Shown piece after piece: positions 34,670 to 41,787 of a stretch of 64,000 bases of DNA (positions are counted from its first letter, which is position 1; each line of letters begins with the position of its first letter). A program made the translations under genes and the position numbers. The notes below the pieces were generated by a model. The model made no database searches, was not told the origin of the DNA, and saw only the letters and a list, made by a program, of their open reading frames with translations. This DNA is from Pimelobacter simplex (GTDB lineage: Bacteria; Actinomycetota; Actinomycetes; Propionibacteriales; Nocardioidaceae), in the NCBI GenBank assembly GCA_016803235.1, contig JADCLI010000021.1, forward strand, positions 24,297-88,296, written 5' to 3'.

Positions 34670-34741
34670 CCGAATCGTTCGATCGAACGGTTCGGGGGAG
34701 GAATGGGCCTCAGAACTCCCTCAAGCCGTTCGATCGAACGG
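34670..34741. repeat. Twin CGTTCGATCGAACG palindromes
   Basis: The perfect 14-bp palindrome CGTTCGATCGAACG occurs at 34676-34689 and 34727-34740, 51 nt apart. The first extends with CCGAA/TTCGG to 26 nt (one T-G wobble), the second to 16 bp with C/G. They lie between the pth stop and the phosphatase -10. They could be terminators of pth or operator sites for the next gene. Confidence 0.6.
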
Positions 34742-34809
34742 AACGGGGCAGTCGGGCGATCCGCTGTCCTGTCCACCGGCACGGATGCACCCAGGTTCGA
34801 CACGCCCAC

Positions 34810-34815
34810 TACGCT
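34810..34815 (+). promoter_or_regulatory. -10 element (TACGCT) of the CysQ-like gene
   Basis: TACGCT ends 6 nt before GTG 34822, a leaderless-type arrangement. Confidence 0.55.
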
Positions 34816-34821
34816 GACCGC

Positions 34822-35613
34822 GTGACTTTCGTGCCCGGTACCCCCGCTCCCGAGGTCGTCGCCGACGACCACCTCCTCGCCGCCTGGCTGGCCGAGGAGG
34901 CCGGCCGCCGCCTGCTGGAGGTGCGCACGGAGGGCCTGGAGGGCAAGGAGCTCAAGGATGCCGGTGACCGCGCGGCCCACCTGCTGCTCATGGACCTGCT
35001 GGCGACCTACCGCCCCGACGACGCCGTCCTGTCCGAGGAGGCGCTCGAGAGCGCGGCCGACAAGGACGCCCGGCTCACCGCCGCCAAGGTCTGGATCGTC
35101 GACCCGCTCGACGGAACCCGCGAGTTCTCCGAGCCGCCGCGTGACGACTGGGCCGTGCACGTCGCGCTCTGGCAGGACGGCCGGCTGGTCGCCGGCGCCG
35201 TCGCGCAGCCCGCCCTGGGCGAGACCTTCAACACCGGTACGCCGCCCGTCGTCCCGGCCCGCACCTCGCAGCGGCCGCGCATCGCGGTGTCCCGCACCCG
35301 CCCGCCGGCCTTCGTGGAGGCGCTCGCGGAGGAGCTCGACGCCGAGCTGGTCCCGATGGGCTCGGCCGGCGTGAAGATGATGTCGGTCGTGCGCGACGTG
35401 GCCGACGCCTACGTGCACGCGGGCGGCCAGTACGAGTGGGACTCGGCCGCTCCGGTCGCGGTCGCGCGCGCGGCCGGCCTGTTCACCTCGCGGGTCGACG
35501 GCAGCGAGCTGGTCTACAACCAGGCCGACGTCTACCTGCCTGACGTGATCGTGTGCCGTCCCGAGCTCTCCGAGCAGATCCTCGCCTTCGTCAAGGCGAA
35601 CGGCACCGACTGA
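34822..35613 (+). CDS. Inositol-monophosphatase-superfamily phosphatase (CysQ-like), 263 aa
   Basis: Mg- or Li-sensitive phosphatase fold. Metal residues are in LSEEALE (Glu), DPLDGTREF (canonical DPIDGT-type motif) and the C-terminal WDSAAPVAVA. The DGTREF form and overall layout favour CysQ-type 3'-phosphoadenosine 5'-phosphate phosphatase over inositol monophosphatase, which usually has DGTxNF. It would recycle PAP made during sulfate assimilation. Some actinobacterial enzymes of this group act on both substrates. Confidence 0.82.
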   Translation: MTFVPGTPAPEVVADDHLLAAWLAEEAGRRLLEVRTEGLEGKELKDAGDRAAHLLLMDLLATYRPDDAVLSEEALESAADKDARLTAAKVWIVDPLDGTREFSEPPRDDWAVHVALWQDGRLVAGAVAQPALGETFNTGTPPVVPARTSQRPRIAVSRTRPPAFVEALAEELDAELVPMGSAGVKMMSVVRDVADAYVHAGGQYEWDSAAPVAVARAAGLFTSRVDGSELVYNQADVYLPDVIVCRPELSEQILAFVKANGTD

Positions 35614-35629
35614 GCGGTCCGGCGGCACG

Positions 35630-36403
35630 ATGGCTGAGGCAGGACCCGAGGAGCGTGCGCCGCGCATCGACTGGCCCGCGACCGTCGCCGGGGCGGGAGC
35701 GGCGGTCACCGTGGCCGTGCTGCTCTCCACCCTCGGCGCCGCCGGCACCCTGATCGGCGCTGCCCTCGGCAGCGTCGTCGCGACGATCAGCACCGCGCTG
35801 TACAAGCAGGGCATCGAGTCCAGCCGGCGACGGGTGGCCGAGGTGCAGGCGGCCGCCCTGCAGCGCGAGGCCGCCCGGGCGCACCGCCACGTCGAGGCAC
35901 CCGAGCTCACCGACGCGGCGGGGGCCGAGGATGACGCGCAGGACGACGAGGCGGCCGATGCTGGCGCCTCGCTCGCCGACCGCTGGGCCGCGCTGCCGTG
36001 GAAGCGGATCGCGGTCCTGGCGGCGGCGTTGTTCGTGCTGACGCTCGTGGTCATCAGTGCCGTCGAGCTGATCGCCGGCAGGAGCGTCTCGACCATCACC
36101 GGCGGCACCGACGGCAAGGACCGCACCTCGATCGGCGGTGTCTTCGGCGACGGTGGCAGCGGCGGCAAGGACGAGGGCGAGCAGCAGCAGGAGCTGCCGG
36201 CCGAGCAGACCCCGACCCCCACGCCCACGCCGACCGACACCGGCAGCACGGTCGCGCCCACGGAGCCGGCCACGCCGACCGCGCCGGTCACGCCGACCGC
36301 GCCGAGCGACCTGCCGGCGCCCACCGGGACGGCCACGGTGACCGAGACCGTCACCCCCACGCTGCCGCCGTCGGCTATCCCGTCCCCGACCGCGACGCCC
36401 TGA
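35630..36403 (+). CDS. Membrane protein with Thr/Pro-rich outer tail, 257 aa
   Basis: Not recognised as a named family. Two membrane regions (about 15-50, probably a hairpin of two helices, and about 125-148) flank a charged cytoplasmic stretch with an Arg-rich helix and an acidic low-complexity segment (AEDDAQDDEAADAGAS). After the last helix about 105 residues rich in Gly, Thr, Pro and Ser, with TPTPTPTPTD repeats, lie outside, a likely cell-wall-spanning or O-mannosylated tail. It starts 14 nt after the phosphatase and is probably co-transcribed. Confidence 0.6.
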   Translation: MAEAGPEERAPRIDWPATVAGAGAAVTVAVLLSTLGAAGTLIGAALGSVVATISTALYKQGIESSRRRVAEVQAAALQREAARAHRHVEAPELTDAAGAEDDAQDDEAADAGASLADRWAALPWKRIAVLAAALFVLTLVVISAVELIAGRSVSTITGGTDGKDRTSIGGVFGDGGSGGKDEGEQQQELPAEQTPTPTPTPTDTGSTVAPTEPATPTAPVTPTAPSDLPAPTGTATVTETVTPTLPPSAIPSPTATP

Positions 36404-36451
36404 GACGAAACCGGGTTGCCCGGGCCCGCCGCGCCCGGCAAGGGTGGGCGC

Positions 36452-36847
36452 ATGACGTCGTACATCTCGCACACCACCGTCGACTGCGCCAACGCCTACG
36501 AGCTGTCCGAGTGGTGGAAGCCCGTCCTCGGGTACACCGACGTCCCCGGTGACCCCAACCTGCCGGGGCACGAGGAGTGCATGATCGTCGACCCCGACAC
36601 CGGCCACCAGGTGCTGTTCATCGAGGTCCCCGAGCCCAAGGCCGGCAAGAACCGGGTGCACTTCGACCTCCGCCCACGCACCGGCACCCGTGACGAGGAG
36701 ATCGAGCGGCTGTTCGCGTACGGCGCCGTGCAGGTCGCCGACCACCGGGGCATCCACGGCCCCGGAAGCGGCTGGATGACCTTCGCCGACCCGGAGGGCA
36801 ACGAGTTCTGCGTGGTGCGCTCGCAGGGTGAGCTGGAGAGCTCCTAG
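36452..36847 (+). CDS. VOC/glyoxalase-superfamily protein, 131 aa
   Basis: Small bleomycin-resistance/dioxygenase-fold protein of two beta-alpha-beta-beta-beta units. The pattern is ISHTTVDCANAYELSEWW, VLFIEVPEPKAGKNRVHFDLR and MTFADPEGNEFCVV, typical of actinobacterial VOC proteins. The canonical His/Glu metal ligands of glyoxalase I are only partly present, so no enzymatic role is assigned. Its stop overlaps the converging alkB gene by 4 nt. Confidence 0.82.
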   Translation: MTSYISHTTVDCANAYELSEWWKPVLGYTDVPGDPNLPGHEECMIVDPDTGHQVLFIEVPEPKAGKNRVHFDLRPRTGTRDEEIERLFAYGAVQVADHRGIHGPGSGWMTFADPEGNEFCVVRSQGELESS

Positions 36848-37458
36848 AACACGTTGAGGGGCCGGAACTGCACGGAGATCCGCGGTCCGGCCGAGGCGAC
36901 CTTGGGCACGGCGTGCTCCCACGTGCGCTGGCAGGAGCCGCCCATCACGACCAGGTCGCCGTGGCCCATCTCGACCGCGAACGCCTCGTCGCGCCGGTCG
37001 GGGTCGCGCGGACGCAGGTGCAGCCGGCGCGGGTCGCCGACCGAGACGATCGCGACCATGGTGTCGTCGGTGGAGCCGCGCCCGATCGTGTCGCCGTGCC
37101 AGGCGACGCTGTCGCGCCCGTCGCGGTAGTAGCAGCAGCCGGCGGTGCGGAAGGGCTCGCCGAGCTCGTCGGCGTAGCGCGCCGTGAGCCGCTCGCGGGC
37201 GTCGGTGAGCGCGGGGTGGGGAAGCTCGTCGCCGATCATGTAGGTGAACACCAGGCGCGGTACGTCGACCACCCGGTCGTACATCGCGCGCCGCTCCGCA
37301 CGCCACGGCACGTCGCGGACCAGGGTCGCGAACACGTCGTCGGCGTCGGGCAGCCAGTCGCGCGCGACGTCGACCCAGGCGCCGGCGCTGAGCGTGCGGC
37401 GCTCGATGGTGGCCTCGCTCGCGGCGTCGAACAGGCTGGTCTGGAAGTCCACCGTCAT
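36844..37458 (-). CDS. alkB: AlkB-type 2-oxoglutarate/Fe(II) dioxygenase, 204 aa
   Basis: Repairs alkylated bases by oxidative dealkylation. Iron ligands are H121 and D123 in AWHGDTIG and H182 in TWEHAVPK; R193 and R199 in RISVQFRP bind 2-oxoglutarate. The first 40 residues are the nucleotide-recognition lid region. Length is normal. It converges on the VOC gene and is divergent from the GntR regulator. No ada or aidB-type gene is nearby. Confidence 0.9.
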   Translation of the reverse strand: MTVDFQTSLFDAASEATIERRTLSAGAWVDVARDWLPDADDVFATLVRDVPWRAERRAMYDRVVDVPRLVFTYMIGDELPHPALTDARERLTARYADELGEPFRTAGCCYYRDGRDSVAWHGDTIGRGSTDDTMVAIVSVGDPRRLHLRPRDPDRRDEAFAVEMGHGDLVVMGGSCQRTWEHAVPKVASAGPRISVQFRPLNVF

Positions 37459-37591
37459 GGACCGAGGATACCTCGACTTCGAACACCTGTTCGCATGCCG
37501 TGTCAGGCAAAGTTTCGCGAGTTCCCGGGACGGCGCCGTGGACGAGTCCCTACTGTCGGGGCCGCAGTGCGCCAGCGCGACAGGGGGGTCG

Positions 37592-38281
37592 ATGAGCCGC
37601 TCGCTCAAGCACGTGACGATCCGCGAGTACGTCCGCGACCTGGTCGCCGGCAGCGCCCCCGGCACGGCCGCGCCCTCCGAGCGGTTCCTGGTCGACCGCT
37701 TCGGTGTCGCCCGGATGACGGTGCGCCAGGCGCTCGACGCCCTGGTGGGGGAGGGCGTGCTGGAGCGCGTGCCGGGGCGGGGCACGTTCGTGGCCGCACC
37801 GCGTCGTACGGCGACGGGCGTCCTCGGCTTCACCGAGGAGATGGCCCGCCGCGGCATGGTCGCCGAGGCCCGCACCCTCGTCGCCGAACGGGTCCCCGCC
37901 GGCGCCCGCCTCGCGGTCGCGCTGCAGGTCGCGCCCGGTACCTCGCTGGTCCGGTGGCGGCGGTTGCGGATGGCCGACGGCCGCCCGATCTGCCTCACGG
38001 AGACCTACCTCGTCGAGCAGCGGGTGCCGGGACTGGTCGAGTCCCTGCCCGACAGCCTGTACGACGACCTCGACGCCCGTGGCCTGCGCCCCACGTGGTC
38101 GGAGGACGTGCTGGCCGCGTGCGCCGCAGCCCCGGAGGAGGCGGCCCTGCTCGAGGCCCCGGCGGCCTCGCCCGTGCTGCGACACGACCGCCGTGCGTCG
38201 GCGCAGGAGGTCGTGGTCGAGGTGTCGCGGACGGTCTACCGCGGCGACCACCACGCGGTCAGCCTGCTGCTGCGCGGCTGA
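37592..38281 (+). CDS. GntR-family (HutC/UTRA) transcriptional regulator, 229 aa
   Basis: DNA-binding winged helix at the N-terminus (about 5-68) with PSERFLVDRFGVARMTVRQALDALVGEGVLERVPGRGTFVA, of which the key part is the MTVRQALDAL recognition helix. A UTRA ligand-binding domain follows (about 75-228), with PICLTETYLVEQRVPG. UTRA domains bind sugars, amino-sugars or histidine-route intermediates. Start ATG 37592 has GGGGGG upstream. No adjacent transport or sugar genes reveal its target. Confidence 0.9.
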   Translation: MSRSLKHVTIREYVRDLVAGSAPGTAAPSERFLVDRFGVARMTVRQALDALVGEGVLERVPGRGTFVAAPRRTATGVLGFTEEMARRGMVAEARTLVAERVPAGARLAVALQVAPGTSLVRWRRLRMADGRPICLTETYLVEQRVPGLVESLPDSLYDDLDARGLRPTWSEDVLAACAAAPEEAALLEAPAASPVLRHDRRASAQEVVVEVSRTVYRGDHHAVSLLLRG

Positions 38282-38647
38282 TCAGGGACCGAGGCTCCCG
38301 AGCGGCGCGACCGTCAGGCCGGTCTCCTCGCAGACCCAGGCCGGGTCCGGTCCGCCGAGGTCGGGCTCGATGTGCAGGGCGTGCACCGGAGCGTCGTCGC
38401 ACTGCGTGCACACCGGCCACAGGCCCTCACGGGCCTGCCGGCCGAACCGGTCGGCGAGCCCGTCCTGCACGTCCTGGGCCACGAGGCCGGCGATGAACGG
38501 CTCTCCCTGGGGCCACTGCTCGAGCCACCAGCGGCGCTCCGAGCAGGCGTCCTCGAGCAGGGTCACGGAGTCCGGGGTTCCGAGAGCCCGGGCCTGCAGG
38601 TCGGCCAGGACCTGCGCTCGGGCGCGGAAGATCACGCTCTCGTCCAC
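38282..38647 (-). CDS. Hypothetical protein with CxxC motif, 121 aa
   Basis: Not recognised. N-terminal helix (VIFRARAQVLADLQARA), a Trp-rich middle (CSERRWWLEQWPQG) and a possible zinc site: PVCTQCDDAP together with WVCEETG. GTG 38647 is the likely start. It begins 1 nt after the end of the GntR gene on the other strand. Codon use is typical of the window, so it is probably real. Confidence 0.5.
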   Translation of the reverse strand: MDESVIFRARAQVLADLQARALGTPDSVTLLEDACSERRWWLEQWPQGEPFIAGLVAQDVQDGLADRFGRQAREGLWPVCTQCDDAPVHALHIEPDLGGPDPAWVCEETGLTVAPLGSLGP

Positions 38648-38741
38648 AGGCCCATTGTGCTCGGGTTTGGTGACGGGCCGGTGGCGGGCATCGCAGCCGG
38701 CACCACTCCCGACCCGCGGGAGCCATCGAGAGGGGACCGTC

Positions 38742-39056
38742 ATGACGCTGTCCGCCGTGTGGGCCGACCTGGACCGGCTCGATGACCAGATGGCCGAGCT
38801 CGCCGGCCAGGCCGCCGAGCTGACGTCGTACGCCCGGCGCTGGGTGTGCCAACGGGCCGGCTTCGAGCCCAGCCCGCTGTGCCTGCTGCGCCCGCTCGCC
38901 GAGCTGATGGACCTGCTCGCCGACGGCTTCGGCGAGCTGCGGGACCTCGCGCTCGAGGACTGGGCCGACCTGCGCCACGACCTCGTGCTGACTCGGCAGG
39001 ACCTGCGCGCGGTCGACGACGGCGTGGTCGGCCTGATGCCGGTGGTGGCGTGGTGA
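38742..39056 (+). CDS. Small helical protein, first of a coupled pair, 104 aa
   Basis: Almost entirely alpha-helical: AVWADLDRLDDQMAELAGQAAEL and LRPLAELMDLLADGFGELRDLALEDW, with heptad-like Leu spacing that suggests a helical hairpin. It has ribosome site GAGAGGGGA. Its stop overlaps the GTG of the next gene by 4 nt. Size and pairing recall partners of WXG100-type proteins, but it has no clear W-x-G motif of its own. Function unknown. Confidence 0.55.
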   Translation: MTLSAVWADLDRLDDQMAELAGQAAELTSYARRWVCQRAGFEPSPLCLLRPLAELMDLLADGFGELRDLALEDWADLRHDLVLTRQDLRAVDDGVVGLMPVVAW

Positions 39057-39799
39057 CGGCGCAGCCGCTGGTGCTGCCGGAGCCCGCCCTCGGGCCCGAG
39101 CGGCTGCGTCACGACGCCGACTTCCGGGCGCTGGAGCGTCGGTTCGACCGGGTGCGGGACACCGTCAACGAGGGGATCGACGTCCTCAACGGCCTCGGGC
39201 TCGGGCTGCGCCGGCTGCCCGAGGAGAGCCTCCAGGAGCTGGTCGTGCTGCCGTTGACCGGCGACCACCGCCGGATCCGGCAGAACGCCGCGGCGATCGA
39301 GTACGTCGACGCGGCCATGGCCCGCTACGCCGCCTCGACCGCCGGCTTGGCGCTCGCGGTCCGTCCGGGCTGGGAGGGTGAGGCCGCGGCGTCGTACCTG
39401 CTCCGCCTGGGGCGCCACGCCGCCGCCGCGCGGGGCGCGGGGGAGCTGCTGGCGGTGGCCGTCCCGGTGCTCGAGGAGGTCGCCCGGTTCGCCGAGCGGC
39501 TGGCCGTCGAGGTCGAGGAGCTGGTCGTCGAGCTGGTCGACAAGGGCACCCGGCTGATGACCCGGCTGCTCGCCCGGGCCGCGGGGCCGGCGGGCTGGGC
39601 CGTGCTCGCGGCCGACGTGGCCCTGCACGGTCTCGACGCCGTCGCCGACCTGGTCGACGACGCCCGTCGGCTGGTCGAGATCGTCGACCGGCTGCTCGAG
39701 CTGAAGGAGGAGGTGATCGACCGGGTCGCCGAGCAGCGCGACCGGCTGGCCGCGCTGCGCTCCGTGGGGGACGTCGTGCGGGAAGGTCTAGGCCGGTAG
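39053..39799 (+). CDS. Helical protein with W-x-G motif (WXG100-like?), 248 aa
   Basis: Helical throughout. A W-x-G motif in RPGWEGEAAASYLLRLGRH (about 102-120) sits in a turn between two long helices, the layout of WXG100/ESX secreted proteins, and is followed by a long amphipathic helix rich in Glu and Val (VARFAERLAVEVEELVVELVD) and a coiled-coil end. GTG 39053 overlaps the preceding gene by 4 nt. No ESX secretion genes (EccC etc.) are in the window, so the assignment is tentative. The last 12 nt overlap the converging HD-type gene. Confidence 0.5.
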   Translation: MTAQPLVLPEPALGPERLRHDADFRALERRFDRVRDTVNEGIDVLNGLGLGLRRLPEESLQELVVLPLTGDHRRIRQNAAAIEYVDAAMARYAASTAGLALAVRPGWEGEAAASYLLRLGRHAAAARGAGELLAVAVPVLEEVARFAERLAVEVEELVVELVDKGTRLMTRLLARAAGPAGWAVLAADVALHGLDAVADLVDDARRLVEIVDRLLELKEEVIDRVAEQRDRLAALRSVGDVVREGLGR

Positions 39800-40405
39800 G
39801 TGCGCGAGCTCGCGGGCGACATTGGCCCGCGCGGTCCGCTCCCACTGCGTGCGGCCGTGCGCGGTCCGGAACAGCGACGGGGTGTCGGTCAGGGCCCGCA
39901 GCACCTCGGCCCGGCCGGCCGCGAACACCTCGTCGTCGAGGTGGGCGTACTCCGAGCGCACCGCGGCGACGTACTCGTCGTAGCGCTCCTGCTCGGCCGC
40001 GAGGATGGACAGGTCGGCGTCCGAGAGCGCGCAGCCGTTGGCGTCGTCGGCCTCCGGGCGGTGGTGCTCGGTGAGCCGCACCAGCCGGGCGACCTCGGTG
40101 ACCGTCGCCGGGTCGGTGTGGGCCGGCAGCGCGTCCTCGGCCCAGGCGGCCGAGCGCTCCTCGGCGTCCCGCTCGCCGTCGTACACCGCGTCGTGGAACC
40201 ACGCGGCCAGCAGCACCGGTGTGCGGTCGTACCTCGCCCCGGCGGCGGCGAGCTCGTCGAGCCGCTGCAGCACCTCGATGAGGTGGCGGGTGCCGTGGTG
40301 CCCCCGGCTCGGGTCGCCGTAGGCCGCCAGCAGCTCGTCGCGCAGCGCGTCGGCACCGGTCAACGGCCAGGGCAGGTCGGTCACGTCGGGATGGTCGTCC
40401 TCCAT
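39788..40405 (-). CDS. HD-domain phosphohydrolase-like protein, 205 aa
   Basis: HD-type helical domain: GTRHLIEVLQRL holds the first His and LLAAWFHDAVYDG the HD pair, followed by VRLTEHHRPEADD and ALSDADLSILA with the last Asp. This pattern matches actinobacterial predicted metal-dependent HD phosphohydrolases. Start ATG 40405 gives MEDDHPD; a further ATG at 40453 is in frame but adds a non-conserved lead. It converges with the WXG-like gene with a 12-nt overlap. Substrate unknown. Confidence 0.8.
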   Translation of the reverse strand: MEDDHPDVTDLPWPLTGADALRDELLAAYGDPSRGHHGTRHLIEVLQRLDELAAAGARYDRTPVLLAAWFHDAVYDGERDAEERSAAWAEDALPAHTDPATVTEVARLVRLTEHHRPEADDANGCALSDADLSILAAEQERYDEYVAAVRSEYAHLDDEVFAAGRAEVLRALTDTPSLFRTAHGRTQWERTARANVARELAHLPA

Positions 40406-40462
40406 CCGGACATTCAAACCGACCGCCCCGGCCGCTGTCACCGGCACCCCCACATCGGGCGT

Positions 40463-41644
40463 TCAGTCGCCCTTCACGTTGACGATCTGGCGCAGCACGT
40501 GCCGGACCTCGACGAGGTCGGCAGCGTCGGCCATCACCCGGTCGATGTCCTTGTACGCCGCCGGGATCTCGTCGATGAACGCGTCGGTGTCGCGGTACTC
40601 GATGCCCGCCATCGCCTCCCGCAGCTGCTCGCGGGTGAAGGTCCGGCGGGCCCTCGACCGGGAGTACTCCCGGCCGGCGCCGTGCGGTGCCGAGTTGAGC
40701 GCGACCGGGTTGCCGAGCCCGCTGACGACGTACGACGCCGTGCCCATGGATCCCGGGATCAGGCCGGGCCGGCCCCGCTCGGCGTTGATCGCGCCCTTCC
40801 GCGAGAGCCACACGTCCTTGCCGAAGTGATGCTCCTGCTCGGTGTAGTTGTGGTGGCAGTTGATCTCCTCGACCCGCTCGACCTCGTCGGCCGAGCCGAG
40901 GCCCATCCACTCCGCGAACTGCCGGACGACCCGGTCCATCATCTCCTCACGGTTGAGCAGGGCGTAGCGCTGCGCCCACCGCATCTCGCGGATGTAGGCC
41001 CAGAACTCGTCCGTGCCCTCGGCGAGGTAGGCGAGGTCCTTGTGAGGCAGCTGGATGTGCCACTTCGCGCACAGGTCGCGCGCGACCTCGATGTGCTTCT
41101 GCGCGATCTTGTTGCCGACACCCCGCGACCCCGAGTGCAGGAACAGCCAGACCTGCCGCTTCTCGTCGACGGTCACCTCGATGAAGTGGTTGCCCGACCC
41201 CAGCGTGCCCAGCTGGAGCTCCCAGCGCGCGGCGTACCGGCCGGGCTCGAAGCCGGCCTGCTCGGCCTGCGTCGTGAGCTCGGCGAGCCTGTGCTCGGTG
41301 TGCTCCCGGCTGATCGCGCGGTTGGCGGCGCCGGCCGAGAGCGGGACCGCCCGCTCGATGGCCTCCCGCAGCGGTCGCCGGTCGGTGGGGAGCTGGTCGG
41401 TCGTGAACCGGGTGCGCACCGCGATCATGCCGCAGCCGATGTCGACGCCGACCGCGGCCGGGATGATCGCGCCGAGGGTCGGGATGACCGAGCCCACCGT
41501 CGCGCCCAGGCCCAGGTGGGCGTCGGGCATCAGCGCGAGGTGCGGGTGGATGAACGGCATGCTCGCCGTCATCACCGCCTGGTCGCGGGTGCCCTGCTCG
41601 AGGATCGAAGCCCAGCTGAGGAGCTTCGGGGTGATCTTGTCCAT
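40463..41644 (-). CDS. rtcB: RtcB-family RNA ligase, 393 aa
   Basis: Joins RNA ends with 2',3'-cyclic phosphate (or 3'-phosphate) to 5'-OH, using GTP and manganese. Motifs are in order: PDAHLGLGATVGSV, VGVDIGCGM (metal Cys), GSGNHFIEV, SGSRGVGNK, the guanylated-His signature NSAPHGAGREYSRSRAR, and EIPAAYKDIDRVM. Length is typical of the shorter RtcB clade. Start ATG 41644. The 143-bp leader folds into a three-way junction (see separate entry). No RtcA cyclase or archease gene is nearby. Confidence 0.93.
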   Translation of the reverse strand: MDKITPKLLSWASILEQGTRDQAVMTASMPFIHPHLALMPDAHLGLGATVGSVIPTLGAIIPAAVGVDIGCGMIAVRTRFTTDQLPTDRRPLREAIERAVPLSAGAANRAISREHTEHRLAELTTQAEQAGFEPGRYAARWELQLGTLGSGNHFIEVTVDEKRQVWLFLHSGSRGVGNKIAQKHIEVARDLCAKWHIQLPHKDLAYLAEGTDEFWAYIREMRWAQRYALLNREEMMDRVVRQFAEWMGLGSADEVERVEEINCHHNYTEQEHHFGKDVWLSRKGAINAERGRPGLIPGSMGTASYVVSGLGNPVALNSAPHGAGREYSRSRARRTFTREQLREAMAGIEYRDTDAFIDEIPAAYKDIDRVMADAADLVEVRHVLRQIVNVKGD

Positions 41645-41663
41645 CGTGGTGTCCTGCGTCGTG

Positions 41664-41770
41664 GCCCTTCTCGTGTCGTGTGCTGCGGTGCCGGCCGCTG
41701 GTGCGGCCGGCGGAGAACGCCACGGCCCGGGAAATGCGTTGCACACGCATTTCCCGGGCCGTAGAAGGGC
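41664..41770 (-). ncRNA. Structured leader RNA of rtcB (three-way junction)
   Basis: In minus-strand order: GCCCTTCT (41770-41763), an 18-bp perfect hairpin (arms 41762-41745 and 41739-41722, 5-nt loop), a 9-bp perfect hairpin GCCGGCCGC-ACCA-GCGGCCGGC (41711-41690), and AGAAGGGC (41671-41664), which closes the junction with 8 bp. The structure ends 19 nt before the rtcB ATG. It could be a regulatory leader, a processed RNA, or simply the trpB terminator plus chance pairing. Confidence 0.55.
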
Positions 41771-41787
41771 AGACGGGCGGGGTGTCG

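Noticed and set aside
34676-34740. LexA/SOS boxes at the twin palindromes
   Set aside because: Half-sites are GTTCG then CGAAC, the reverse order of the known CGAAC-N4-GTTCG box.
41722-41762. 18-bp hairpin near rtcB as a simple intrinsic terminator of trpB
   Set aside because: Not excluded, but it has no U-run on the minus strand and is enclosed by further pairing, so a plain intrinsic terminator is not the best fit.
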